Part shown: positions 1-10,622 of the stretch, piece after piece
Layout of the letters: every line of letters starts with the position of its first letter
Numbering within the stretch: the stretch's first letter is position 1
DNA from: Membranipora membranacea
Lineage: Eukaryota; Bryozoa; Gymnolaemata; Cheilostomatida; Membraniporidae
DNA: 64,000 nucleotides
Direction of reading: 5' to 3'
Assembly: GCA_914767715.1 (NCBI GenBank)
Contig: OU612065.1
Location: forward strand, 19,900,001-19,964,000
Translations under genes and position numbers: made by a program
The notes under the pieces: model-generated
What the model was told of the DNA's origin: nothing
Databases searched by the model: none
The model's input: the letters and a program-made list of their open reading frames with translations, nothing else

Positions 1-214
1 TTGAGCAACTCAACTAATCGATTAATGTCAGCAAGTGGACATTATTTTCGAAGCAGCAATCACCCAATAAATGTATGAACCTACCTATAGCTGAGGCTAC
101 CTGAACACCTATAACAAGGAGAAGAGCAGCAACGAACATGTTGTATGATGATGGGATTTTTCTGTGAGAAACTACTGATCACTTCAACTGATAGTGCTGA
201 ATACGGCAGACGAG
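1..214. repeat. Segmental duplication block A, left copy
   Basis: The block matches 37311-37509 in the same orientation with few differences, across the signal-peptide exon and its intron. It ends sharply near 214, after a shared stretch reading tagtgctgaa. It is the left part of a direct duplication whose other matching blocks lie at 6.26-10.29 kb and 41.6-51.8 kb. Confidence 0.85.
85..139 (-). CDS. C-type lectin signal-peptide exon, partial gene at the left edge
   Basis: On the minus strand an ATG at 139 opens 18 codons of a hydrophobic signal peptide (MFVAALLLVIGVQVASAI) plus one base. A GTAGGT splice donor follows at 84. Length and phase (55 bp, phase 1) equal those of exon 1 in the complete lectin genes at 37.4 and 60.1 kb. 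The exon and its flanks (1-214) are almost identical to 37311-37509. The domain-coding exons would lie left of the window, so the gene is only partly seen. The homology to the 37.4-kb gene stops about 75 bp upstream of the ATG, so the TATA region of the paralogue is missing here. Whether this copy is expressed is unknown. Confidence 0.7.
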
Positions 215-243
215 CTGTGCCATGTGGTGAAAATAATTCGGAA

Positions 244-321
244 TGGCGCAGCTCGGCTACATGCAATTTACATGTGGCGCAGCTCGGCTAGAGGCAATTT
301 ATGTGTGGCGCAGCTCGGCTA
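244..321. repeat. Triplicated 31-bp unit
   Basis: A unit starting tggcgcagctcggcta occurs at 244, 275 and 306. The first two copies are full 31-bp units and the third is truncated. The array starts about 30 bp beyond the breakpoint of duplication block A. It is GC-rich compared with its surroundings. Confidence 0.85.
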
Positions 322-2820
322 GTTTCAAATCTTGAAGCCATGAGAACACAACTCATGAATTTGATAGTCTGTCACTACTCAGTCGGAAAAAGTTAGAGTC
401 AACTCGGGTTCTGGAGGTATGATTGTTAACAACTAAGTCTGCACCATCTTGATAGCTGAGTCTGATAATTGGGTCCTAGGCCTGACTTTGAGGTTAGAGC
501 ATCACTCACTGGCCTGAGCACTGAAAGGTGACCCTTTTAATGTTATCACTATCAGACATTCTCAACATAGAGCCACCTTAGAAAAGATATACGCAAAGGA
601 GAGGAGTCTGTCAGGTGAACTGTTCTGACTGTCACCAACCAATCTATCTTACCAAGGACCGGCAGGATCTAGCTAGGAGCACTCCTTGATCTTTCACTGC
701 AGACAGTTCCTTGACCAATCTGTAGAATCTATGTATGTATGTATTTAATTTTTTTCTTTGAATCACTCATTGTTACAGTGAATGGGAGTCAAAGAATTAG
801 TGGAATGTTGATGATGATGCAGCAGCACCATCACTGGCAGACTGAGACTATCTTATCTATCTATCCAATGGTCCTATTCCAAAACCTGTCTGGGTATGTG
901 GCAATGTTTGACAGTCATATTACATTCAATTCTTTCACTCAATGACCTCTTAGTTCTATCTCTAACCCAGGAATATAAACTTTTTTTCACAGTTGAGCAT
1001 CTCATTTGGTTTCTGCATTAATTGATCAAATTATAATTTTCCCTTTCAGAACGGTTGAAGACAAGGTGATGACAACAAAATTAAAACCAGCCTATGGCCC
1101 AGTGGTCCATCATAATATTGTTGGAAATAAAGTCATCTGGATGATCATTATGCCGACACGCAACTTGCGGATCAACTATGAGATACGAGTCTGCAAGGTA
1201 GTGCCACAAAGAAGGCCAGATGACCTCTTTACATAAGTCTAAGTCCTTGGTATTAGTATCTATTGATTTTTTTGATTGATTGTGGGTCAGGTTTTCAGTA
1301 TAGGAACTCAAGCAGTCAAGCACATTTGAATTGTAAATGCCCAAAGTGCCACTGATAAGCTGATTCAAATCAATAGTGAGTTCTAATAGACAACAAATAC
1401 ATCGGTGAACTGACTTGACAACTGTAATCTGTAAGTGGGTACCAAATTATTATCAAAATTTTGTCTCTGGTCGGATTTTTATTTTTCCTTCGTACATACC
1501 ATGTTTGTTTGTTGTTGAGGAGCTGACATAACTTGTTCCTTTATTTCTTTTTTCGTTATTTGTTTTGTGTAATGTAATTTAAGCACAATAATAATTATAC
1601 TATGCCTAAGAAAGTTCACTTGACACATTTTTGCATGCAGGGATGATATGACTTGGCTGTTTAGTCTACAGAATAACGCATAGATAGATGAGAATTTTGG
1701 CAACAGTGACTGAAAGTTCTTTGAATAAAAAACAGCTTAGGTGCCCTACTTAGGTCTCGTTCCCAAATCACTCTCTCATAGATAGAACTATACCTATGCA
1801 TTCTGAGTAAACGATTTGTGCACGAATTGTCTAATTGAGCCAAGTGACCAGACTACCTTGGGAGGAGGATTGATTTTAGTTGAGAGGACAACTCATATGT
1901 CTGATACAATCATACCAGGGAGTTTGGGACAAATGTTATATTGTGTCCTCGACCCTGATCTTACTCTGACTTACTATCACTCTCCAAAGTCGGAGTAATG
2001 AAAGGCGTTTGGTTTGACCCAAAAAAGTTGGATCAATGTGACTACGTGCCAGAATACCTGCCGCTGTCATGCATATTATATTCGATGTACCTGAAAATAA
2101 AAATTAAAAGCACAATTCACTGTGAATCGTTCAATCTTGTTACTATTGATTGATTTAAGCAGAGTATAGCAGGGTGCGAGGACTGCGTTACGCAATGAAC
2201 CTTCTTCTCAGTTCTCTGTGGCCTGCACCCAGTGACCAAGCACCCTGATGAAGTTTGTTCATCTAATTGATACCGCAAAAACTCTCTAGGCATCACCATC
2301 AACAGTATTGATTACTAATTAAGTTCACAGCTTGACATTGATTTATCATCTACACTTACAGTGAGATGTAGCAGGACTAGGAGATGAGCTGTGCTTCAGT
2401 ATTATTCTTGTGTATAAAATCTCCTTGATCTCTAGATGTTCATTAGAAAATACTTAAACTTCGCTAAGTTTCAGCATCTTAAATCCTGCTAAGTGAACCA
2501 GCCACTGTCTTACCAATGCAATCCTGATACATGTTGAGGTTTACACGTGATCAAAAATTATGTCAGTCTGGTGATGATTGCATAACATTCCTACGGTTTA
2601 TCTCTGGTTAATCTCTAAAATGCTCCTTCATAATCATACAGGCTGTAAAATTAAAGTACACATACATACACATGTTGTTTGGACTTTGTCAGATTACTGA
2701 CACATCAATCAGAGTCAAACTTTGAACTAAGTAACTTGATGAGCTCTAAAGCCCTCTCTACACTTGCAGTATATGCCCTCCATCTAGCAGACATTACTGT
2801 ACGCCTTGCATTGTATGCAT
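322..2820. other. No gene recognised
   Basis: Open frames here are below 100 codons and show no domain, splice pattern or paralogue in the window. I see no tRNA-like or terminal-repeat structure. Confidence 0.5.
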
Positions 2821-2840
2821 CATATACACAATGTCTACTC

Positions 2841-3052
2841 CAAAACGAAGAGGCAATCTCAGGGATTTGCTTGACAGCAGCTCTGTTCCAGAATGCTTCT
2901 GTGCTGTATCCATCCCAGAAAAACAGCTGTTTACTAAGTTCTACTTGAACACCAATGGAAATGAATCATGCGTCTGCCCAAAGACAAGTGGAGAATGGAG
3001 TGTTTGAAAATGTGTTAATGCAAAGAGATTTTTCATCTGTGAGACAAGATAA
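2841..3052. pseudogene. C-type lectin last exon with an internal inversion and a nonsense codon
   Basis: Two halves of one lectin exon lie on opposite strands. Read on the minus strand from 2947 to about 2841, the sequence encodes the middle of the domain (QVELSKQLFFWDGYSTEAFW, then NR and PEIASS). From 2948 to 3052 on the plus strand it encodes the domain end (NTNGNESCVCPKTSGEW, ..KCVNAKRFFICETR, stop). Only the WR.GEPD stretch between the halves is missing. The closest relative in the window is the last exon of the 36.3-kb gene. The codon for the first Cys of the WNDCKC motif is TGA (3004-3006). Just left of the inverted piece, tcatatac at about 2830 may be a trace of the FIYIGA segment, but that is weak. 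The exon cannot be functional. Confidence 0.75.
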
Positions 3053-5260
3053 TCTACCGCTATGAATGATAAAATTTGTTAAATTCTCCGTTCTTGATGT
3101 GAGCATTTTCTTTGGATTATATATGTATAATGTCTTGAATGAATCAATTTGTACCATTATATTTTTTGCATATATTACTCTGCTGCAAGTTTTAATGAAA
3201 TATAACTCTATACATTGAAACTTAACATGATATGAATCATTGTATATTTGCCAAAATTCTATTTGATTCTTGATGTACTCTGTTACATTTGGATTGGTTT
3301 AGGTTGATTAAACGGTTGATTTAAATAACTTAAAAACTTAGAAATGATAACAATAATGATGATGGCTTTCCCATAGAGTGAGGTGTGTGATAGTCATTTA
3401 GACTCAATATTATAATCTATCCAGCACAGCATTGGGGATAGTTCGATAAAATTCTGGCGTACTACATTTCCTAATAATTGATTCCTTCTCTTCTCTTTTT
3501 CTAGCTTCTTGCTTATGATCTTGAACGTAGTTGGCAGATTTGCTAATGCTGCGCGAAATTTAAGTGCTAGAGAGTGCTTACTTGTGACCAATTTTTTATC
3601 CTGCACCAATCTATGATAGAGTGCAGGGTAATCGCCAAGCAAATATTATTGGATTTGATCCCCTTCAGCCAACTGCTGGCGATTTTTGTTGGGGTGTCAT
3701 TAGTCTGCAGTGTCAATGTGGTGTGGTCTCAATTCATGGCGATTGAGGCAACATGGACACCTTGTGAAGTTGGTTGAAAGGGATAATATTGAACAATAGC
3801 ACATGGACACAATGAGAGTGTTGATTGTTAGCATTTGCTACAAATGTTATCGTATATTATTGGTACAGCTCTATTTATCCTAACAGTCAACGGAATGAAT
3901 TCTATAGTAATATGGGAAGATAACTCTTACAAACAAACCCTTGATCTGCAGTGAAACCCAACCGCCTTAACGTGATATATCGCTTTTTAAAACTTTTTAA
4001 TATTGTATTGTATTGTAATAGTTATTTTCACAGTTGAAACCTCCAAAATAATTGACATTGAGTCGCAGTGACCATTGAAAGTTCATTTTGGGGCAAAAAG
4101 TGCCCTTTTTAAATTGAGCCCTCTGTGCCTTGCTATTGAGGTAATTGATTAGTTTTTGCTTTCACCATATAGAGGAGGCATGGCACTAACTGGAGGAGTG
4201 ACATTTTAGTAAAACTTCATATTTTTAGACCTCCTGTCTTTGAGACTTAAACTTGTTTAATGCAATAGTAAAAGGGCCATTTCTGACCCCTCACTACATG
4301 TGACCCCAATAATGCAGAAACTAAAATTTCCAATTTATTATACCATTTTGGTCTTGCACTGTCACTTCCATCAATAATCTTACCAGATTACAGATCCTGG
4401 TTGTCACAACTGTAACAAATAATAACCCAAATTTACTCTAATTTTGGACAACATTTTCCAGCCAAAAATCAGAAATTCAGCAACCTGTCAGTCAAGTTTG
4501 TTGTCAGCATGATGAACAGTAGGAGATTGTCTAGATTTTGATCGAATCGATTATTGATTATGGCTTTACATCTTGAGATAGTTTGATATTTGTGGCTAAA
4601 CTAGCTTTCTTTTGTCCAAAACATGCGCTCCTTTCCAGCCAAAAAACTGAAAATAGATTAAAAAACATGTCATACACACCAGCTTACATTACACTAAAGA
4701 GTATTTCCGAGGTTTTTGATCGTGGCGTTTGATTATAAATTCAATAGTAGAGAAGTTATGAGCATAAACATTTCTCTCTCGATGCTAAACAATCACCCAA
4801 AAAAGGTGATCAATTGTTGTACATAATGTGCTTTGCACGTAATACTGCACAGATTTTCATCACGCTTTTGCATAACGTAATTTACTGCATCATTTTGCCC
4901 ATTGCTTCCTATATGTTTTCAATGTATTTTAGTTAATGTACAATTAATCAAGTTATAAACATGAGGTTTAAAAAAATTTGGGATATTAAACATAAGTCAG
5001 ACTACTAGCAACGTGTCAGTGAAAGAATTTTTTTGAGATGGGACAAGTAGTTCCTGAGAAACTGAAAAGGCGATAATATATCACGTGAAATTAATCGCTA
5101 ATGCTTAAAGTTTTGTAACCTGATCACTGACATTTTCTGCTGTTCCTAGTTAGGATATGCAACTCACTCGTACTTGGCATTTGTTTGGTTAGTGTACAGT
5201 GGTTGAATTCGCGAACTAAAATAAACTATACAAACAAACCATGCTAAGCACCATTAAAAA
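3053..5260. other. No gene recognised
   Basis: AT-rich sequence with short open frames only. No recognisable domain, RNA gene or repeat was seen. Confidence 0.5.
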
Positions 5261-5321
5261 TATATGATTTTATTTCTGGTGAGAAAGTTCATAAATATTA
5301 CCGATATTATTATTGATATAT

Positions 5322-5482
5322 GCTTTATGACCAGTGGTTTTTTGGCCAGTGGCCTTTTGGCCAGTGGCTTTATGGCCAGTGGCTTTTTGGCTAGTGGCTT
5401 TTTGGCTAAATGTGGCCTTTTTGCCAGTGGCTTTTTGGCCAGTGGCTTTTCGGCCAGTGGCTTTTTGGCAGTGGCCTTTTGG
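5322..5482. repeat. 15-bp minisatellite
   Basis: About ten units of a 15-bp repeat, consensus tttttggccagtggc, with scattered substitutions and one interrupted unit near 5410. Because 15 is a multiple of three, the array is open in several frames and gives a repetitive GFLAS-like peptide. I read this as a by-product of the repeat, not as a gene. Confidence 0.9.
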
Positions 5483-5844
5483 GTGATCGCCTTAACTTGC
5501 TCTCCAATTTTCGAATGCGGTGTCTCAAAACTGGATACTAAAATGAATTCGAGAATCCATTAGTAAACAACAACTAGCCTTATAATTCACAAATATATGT
5601 AGGCAAGAGGGGAGCAACTTAGAAATTTGATGGCAAATGCATACATTAACTACCTCAAGTTGTGAACCTGGAATAGTGAGAGAATAATTCCTGGCTCAGC
5701 TCTAATAAATATAACAATGAGCACCAGGTATTTGCCCTGATAGAACGGCAAATTATGAAAAGAACACCCGCTTTTTCAAAATTAGCTTTGTGCTTGCATC
5801 TTGAGTATGGGTGGCATTTACATCTTACAATAAATATCTCTCAT

Positions 5845-6100
5845 CGCATTTATATAGGTTTGGTCCAATGAGGTAACCAAGCAGTAGTAGCAAAGAAGTA
5901 GCAACCGGATCAAGGCATAACATGCTATAAAACAATTATTGTTCGGTTAATCATGGTTGATATCCATTCAAAAAATAGACAATTTGATTTTAAGACTTGA
6001 CACTAATGTGTCCAGCAACTAATCACAGTCTTTTTTTGCTTGACAATAAGATTTTGGTGGCCAACATACGTCAATCACATTTAGTTTATTTTTATAATTG
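5845..6100 (-). promoter_or_regulatory. Possible detached lectin promoter region
   Basis: The stretch around 5847-5866 (cat.tatataggtttggtcc) resembles 37534-37553 in the TATA region of the 36.3-kb minus-strand lectin gene. Weaker similarity continues to the right, including a shared cgtcaatca. No lectin exon follows on the minus strand. If the match is homologous, 5.6 kb now separates this promoter-like region from its signal exon at 85-139. The match is short, so this is tentative. Confidence 0.35.
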
Positions 6101-6795
6101 CTGATCCACATTGCCATCCCGTTCATAATTACATTTAACAAACTTATATCAAAAACTATAATTGCAATGAATAGTTTATGGCAAGTCTAGCATCACTATC
6201 TGAATTCATAAAGCAGCCTGAACACATTTTTAATCTGGTGCATCTAAATATATATCATTAATAAATTGTTTTTAGTTTACATCCAGGGAATAAAGCACCA
6301 TTAATCGCTTATTTGTTACTATTATTCATAAAAAATGATTGTACGTCAAATCGATCAAGAGCGACACAATTCACCCTGGATATATTCAGCTATTATTGAC
6401 CAATAAATTTGACACAAAATTTTATTTTAAAAAATAATAGTTTTACCAAGTGTCAGACAAAAAATATGTTTTAGACTTGGTGTAACAAATATTTCTGGAT
6501 AACAAGACACAAAAATACAATGCAATGATCTCTGGTGTACAGACAGGCATCTTACCATGATGACATATACCAAGTTTAGTAAAATTTAGCCATATTGCCT
6601 TTCGGTTATACTGAAAACAAAACGAAACTAGCTTAGAATATAGAATACATTAACTTTAACAATAAAAAACCAAGAGTTCTATTCTAAGCAATTGTACTTA
6701 TGGTCATATCAGGATGCGTACTTTCTATTTTCGAACAGTTAAACATCTCAACTATATATTGGATCTTTTTTTAAACAAAGTGCAGCGAAGTACCA

Positions 6796-6869
6796 TACCG
6801 TACCGTACCGTACCGTACCGTACCGTACCGTACCGTACCGTACCGTACCGTACCGTACCGTACCGTACC
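6796..6869. repeat. (TACCG)n microsatellite
   Basis: About 15 nearly perfect TACCG units. The paralogous place near 43740 has no array, only gaagtaacctaagtaccg, so the tract expanded after the duplication. Confidence 0.97.
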
Positions 6870-7243
6870 TAAGTACCGACACAAAATAAGCGGCAAGCAT
6901 AACTATTGTAACAGCCTGGTCTTGTTCATTTTTTATCATTTGACCAAGGAAAAATACATAACTACATCAACTCAAATGGCTGCATCTGGGTTTAATCCTA
7001 AAGATGACATGTCAAAACATGGTGAACAAGATAAAAATGCTTTCAAATACTAGATATAAGAACTCTATACAAGCTATTAACGAGGGATATTTCAGAAATT
7101 CTTCTACACTGATTGGTACTGGGTAATACAAGGCTAGCAGATATGAAGTTTTTCATTCAAGATCAACAGTATCCCAATCGGGAAACACAATCACCTTATC
7201 CCTGTATCATCTCTCAAGTTCATTTCACTAGTGGGGAATAAAA

Positions 7244-7315
7244 GTTTGTTTGTTTGTTTGTTTGTTTGTTTGTTTGTTTGTTTGTTTGTTTGTTTGTTTG
7301 TTTGTTTGTTTGTTT
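7244..7315. repeat. (TTTG)n microsatellite, probably a retroposon tail
   Basis: About 18 TTTG units. Read on the minus strand they form an (AAAC)n tail after a 180-bp sequence that ends in ctttggacaaag, which could fold as a hairpin. The other duplication copy lacks both tail and body, so this looks like the 3' tail of a minus-strand insert. Confidence 0.9.
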
Positions 7316-7500
7316 AATTTATACTCTTTGTCCAAAGATGTTTACATCGAGATAAAAAGCCCCCTTGGAGAGAGAAAATAATGAATAATAAATTGTAAAA
7401 ACAGAAACAATTTAAACTTGTTAGGCTAGATAGTCTTTGTTTTTTAAGATTGCCTTGCTACATTTCACAGTTCGTGACCGTTTTATATACACATCAGTTT
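7316..7500 (-). mobile_element. Retroposon-like insert with (AAAC)n tail
   Basis: The sequence is absent from the paralogous site near 44120, where ataaaagtattcccttgcaaag is continuous. On the minus strand the body ends in a short hairpin-capable motif followed by the AAAC tail, an arrangement typical of LINE ends and SINEs. No pol III boxes and no clear target-site duplication were found, so the class is uncertain. Confidence 0.5.
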
Positions 7501-8012
7501 GATACTTTCTTGCAAAGTGGTATTGGTGTTATATCATCACAACTGATTGAGCTGGGTGAGGGAGATTTTGATTCAATTTCAGTTTATCAAAAAGTATATT
7601 TCTGTGCAAAATTAAACAAATTTTTCCATATTGACAAATTGCTATAAAATGGTCATAAATTTATTGTGTCTATTTTGGCTCCATGATTGATCTTTTAAAT
7701 TCAATTTAATTTTTGACATCACCTTATTTGCGTCATCACATAAACTCAAATGCAATGAGTTTAATTTTTCCCAAATCAGCAAAATCTCTGATTGATTCCA
7801 TAATCTGTGATAGCTTATGTGAAATATATTTAGAAATGGCATGACAAAGTTATTTCTAGCAAATAAATAGCATCAATTTTATTTTATAACAACTTTACAG
7901 GTTTTAAATCATGATCTCCAACAACCACAACGATCTAAGCTTACCAGGGTACGTCTTATATTCAGTCAATTGGAACAAAATACTACAGCCGAGTTTAAAT
8001 TGCTTATTTATC

Positions 8013-8761
8013 CAGGGAGAATGGAAGGGGGAGGAGCCTGCACTCGATAGGCCACACCTCTTTTTATAACATGATCTTACTTACGTTTTGGAGTTGTGCC
8101 CTCACAACGAAACCACGATAAGTGAATGGAAAAGTGTGGGTTGACAACTTCTCAAGTGACAAATCTATGACTTTCCAATGGAAAGTTCAAAAATAAAATA
8201 TCATTCTTCTTATGGCTGAAGAACACATGTGAAAGGGTAGTAAAACAATTCTTAGAGCTAAAAACAATCATCTTGATAAACAAATCTTACAGGGCAAGGT
8301 ACCCATAATAGTATCAATTTTTCGAGTTGTTTGATTGAGGAAAAGAAACTTAGCTTCTGAATCTGAATATTATTTCAGCACATATGGTTAGGGAGTGTTG
8401 AGAGCTGTCCAACAATATCCTAATTACATACCTACTGTCACTAGAAGGCTGGGAATCTTACAGAATGTGGCAGTTTAAGGAGCGAAATATGTCGACATGG
8501 GCCTTTCATTGATGATTAATGAGTGTTATTAGCACAATTGTGTTGTAATAACTTGTCCAGTACATAATTCAAGTGTTCTGGATTAGTTGGTGACAATAAT
8601 TTTTAATGGATTGGTATATTTCATGGCTAAAACATAAAAAAACGAGTGTGATGTATCTATTGAAATACTTATTTCAGCCGTAATCAACATCTATTCACCA
8701 GTACTTGTCTGTGATTGGCCAATACTACTAGTGCAAGCTCCTCCCCCTTCCATTCTCCCTG
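8013..8761. mobile_element. Non-autonomous DNA transposon (MITE-like) with 25-bp perfect TIRs
   Basis: The ends 8013-8037 (starting cagggagaatggaagggggag) and 8737-8761 are perfect 25-bp inverted repeats, with weaker symmetry for about 10 bp more. The flanks carry a 7-bp direct repeat ATTTATC at 8006-8012 and 8762-8768. The paralogous site near 44682 has one ATTTATC and no insert, which confirms both ends. The element is 749 bp long and has no transposase ORF. A CAGGG terminus is common in hAT elements, but those normally duplicate 8 bp, so I leave the superfamily open. Confidence 0.9.
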
Positions 8762-9634
8762 ATTTATCTGCCATTCAATTAAGATTAATTAAGATTAAGT
8801 CTTTTGGTAAACTGATACTTCATTTTCTACATCTTATCATTCAGCAAATGAACTCGCAAATAAAAAGACCGAATTCTCAAATAACAAAATCAGGAAAATC
8901 TCAGCAAGCACTAGTAAAAGTCAAACTAGTGAAGGTCATTTCATTGTTGTTATTGTGGTTATTGTAATACTGCTACAAATGCCCAATAGGTATTAAACCT
9001 TGTATGAGGTTTATTTACCAGTTGTTTAGACATTGGAAATTAAGATGGTCCTGTATGACTGAGGGTTAGTGATGAGCCTGATCACTTGGGAGCATAAATA
9101 GTTTTTGAGGCATGTTACAGACACATACTGCAAGAAGATTAAGCTGTAACAAATTGTAACAGGCAGAACTCCTGGTACACAGGGTCGATATGACAATTTA
9201 TTCAATTCTTCCTAAAATGGATATTCTAATATTGATTGACCGAATATTTGCCTTTGAGTTGATTGGTATTTTTTCTGACAAAGCAAAGGCCAAACATTCT
9301 GATCCTCACCAAGACTATCTCTCAAGAAAAAGAGATACCAGACCTACCATCTATACTCAAAAGAGTTAAAGCTTGGAACAAAAAAATCTCACAATACTGT
9401 GATTGGTGCAGCAGTCCCTATAATACAGATCCCCAAGTTGCTATCACAAGCGCACCAGATGGCTATCATATCGAGCCAAATGCAGTGTATAGAGACCAGT
9501 CATGTCTCATCCCATACTCCAAACAGCCGCTGCAGAAAATGAGAGTGGCAGCTTCGACAACACTCCACAAGCAACATCTCAACAATACAACCAGCAGAAT
9601 CTTGGTCAACCCCAGGTTATTTCATGCATTATGT

Positions 9635-9710
9635 ATATGAGGTCATGAAGTTATTTTAAATTTAGTTTAATTATAAAATTTCAGAAAACCTCAATAATTA
9701 AATATTACTT
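9635..9710 (+). repeat. LINE-type 3' tail (also at 45533-45608)
   Basis: The sequence from gaggtca to aaaacctcaataa matches, with a few changes, the 3' end of the CR1/Jockey-like LINE at 56361-56433. The remainder of that LINE is absent upstream. It may be the end of a truncated related LINE, or a SINE that borrowed the LINE tail. It is present in both duplication copies, so it inserted before the duplication. Confidence 0.6.
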
Positions 9711-10035
9711 TGATAAAAATAATTTGCACCAATAGGGTGTTCTGTGATAGTGGAAGTTGTGTCTTGACAAAATAATTACATGTCAAAAGTATTTTAGTAA
9801 CATACTGTCCTGTTTTGGACACTTTAATTGATACATGACACAATCAGATGGCATTATTTATGCAATAAAATGTAGTCATTGTGAGTTTAATATTATTCAT
9901 AATTGCTTTTAGAAATCATAAGCTATAAATATCCAATTGTATGATCAAAAAGTCTTAAGGATCTCTTGTTGGTGACGTCATACTGGGCTTATCTTGATCT
10001 GGATAGATATATTTATAGCCTCTTCTGTCAAGAGA

Positions 10036-10289
10036 GATGATGAAACCTAACCTCTATTATTTTAATCCTTGTCCCATTCATAATTTGTCGGTTAAAATGA
10101 TATAACATCTACAGATCAAATACCCCGACTGAAAGAGTGGTGTGGCAGTATACGGATCATATATTCTCCGAATTGGTAGATGGACATGGGGCAACATTAA
10201 AGCTTTCAGAACTCTAGAGGGTTCCCTCAAGCCTATGGTCAGGCTGTGTGACTCTGCTGTGAAATGTATCAGTCAGTCAGCAGTACACC
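10036..10289. repeat. Segmental duplication block C, left copy
   Basis: Matches 51557-51808 in the same orientation. Here it directly follows block B, whereas in the other copy 5.6 kb with a lectin gene lies between the two blocks. The join falls in tgtcaagaga|gatgatg. Confidence 0.85.
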
Positions 10290-10557
10290 TTCACTGTGTT
10301 TCATACCCAAGAATTGTTGGACAATTCTGGACAATTCTAGAATTGTTCGAAACTGACCCATATATCATTTCCCAATAAGCGACCATTACTGTGTAATTAA
10401 CCCTGCCTGCTAAATAAATTACATTCATTATTGCTATTGTATAAGTTATAGTATAAGCCTTTACAGTTCTAGTCGATATTATATGATTGGATTGACATTG
10501 TATTCAATGAGTTTGTATTTAGATGACCAGGCAAGATCTGCTGTAATGAATAGATAT

Positions 10558-10622
10558 TGCTGTGCCAAGTAGCATCAAAGTCTATAACGCGGGAGGCCCA
10601 GGTTCAAATCCCAGCCAGGGCA
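10558..10622 (+). repeat. tRNA 3'-half-like sequence (SINE or tRNA relic)
   Basis: The stretch aggcccaggttcaaatccca carries a pol III B box (GGTTCAAATCC, 10601-10611) and ends in gccagggca like a tRNA 3' acceptor strand. No convincing D arm or A box precedes it. It is a tRNA pseudogene or SINE head rather than a working tRNA. Confidence 0.5.

Larger units (their letters stand above)
6262..10034. repeat. Segmental duplication block B, left copy
   Basis: Colinear with 41617-45938 in the same orientation, with high identity by eye. The copies differ by insertions: (TACCG)n at 6796, an AAAC-tailed insert at about 7245-7500 and a TIR element at 8013-8761 in this copy; a LINE at 41681-43256 in the other. 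No intact gene was recognised inside the shared sequence. Confidence 0.9.

Noticed and set aside
244-321. CRISPR-like array
   Set aside because: Three 31-bp direct units without unique spacers, in an animal genome; a simple tandem repeat.
5264-5563. A 99-codon open frame with repeated GFLAS
   Set aside because: It is explained by a 15-bp minisatellite; no splice, promoter or homology evidence supports a gene.
9263-9640. A 125-codon open frame repeated at 45180-45540
   Set aside because: The second copy has frame-breaking single-base indels, so the sequence is shared by duplication and is not under coding constraint.
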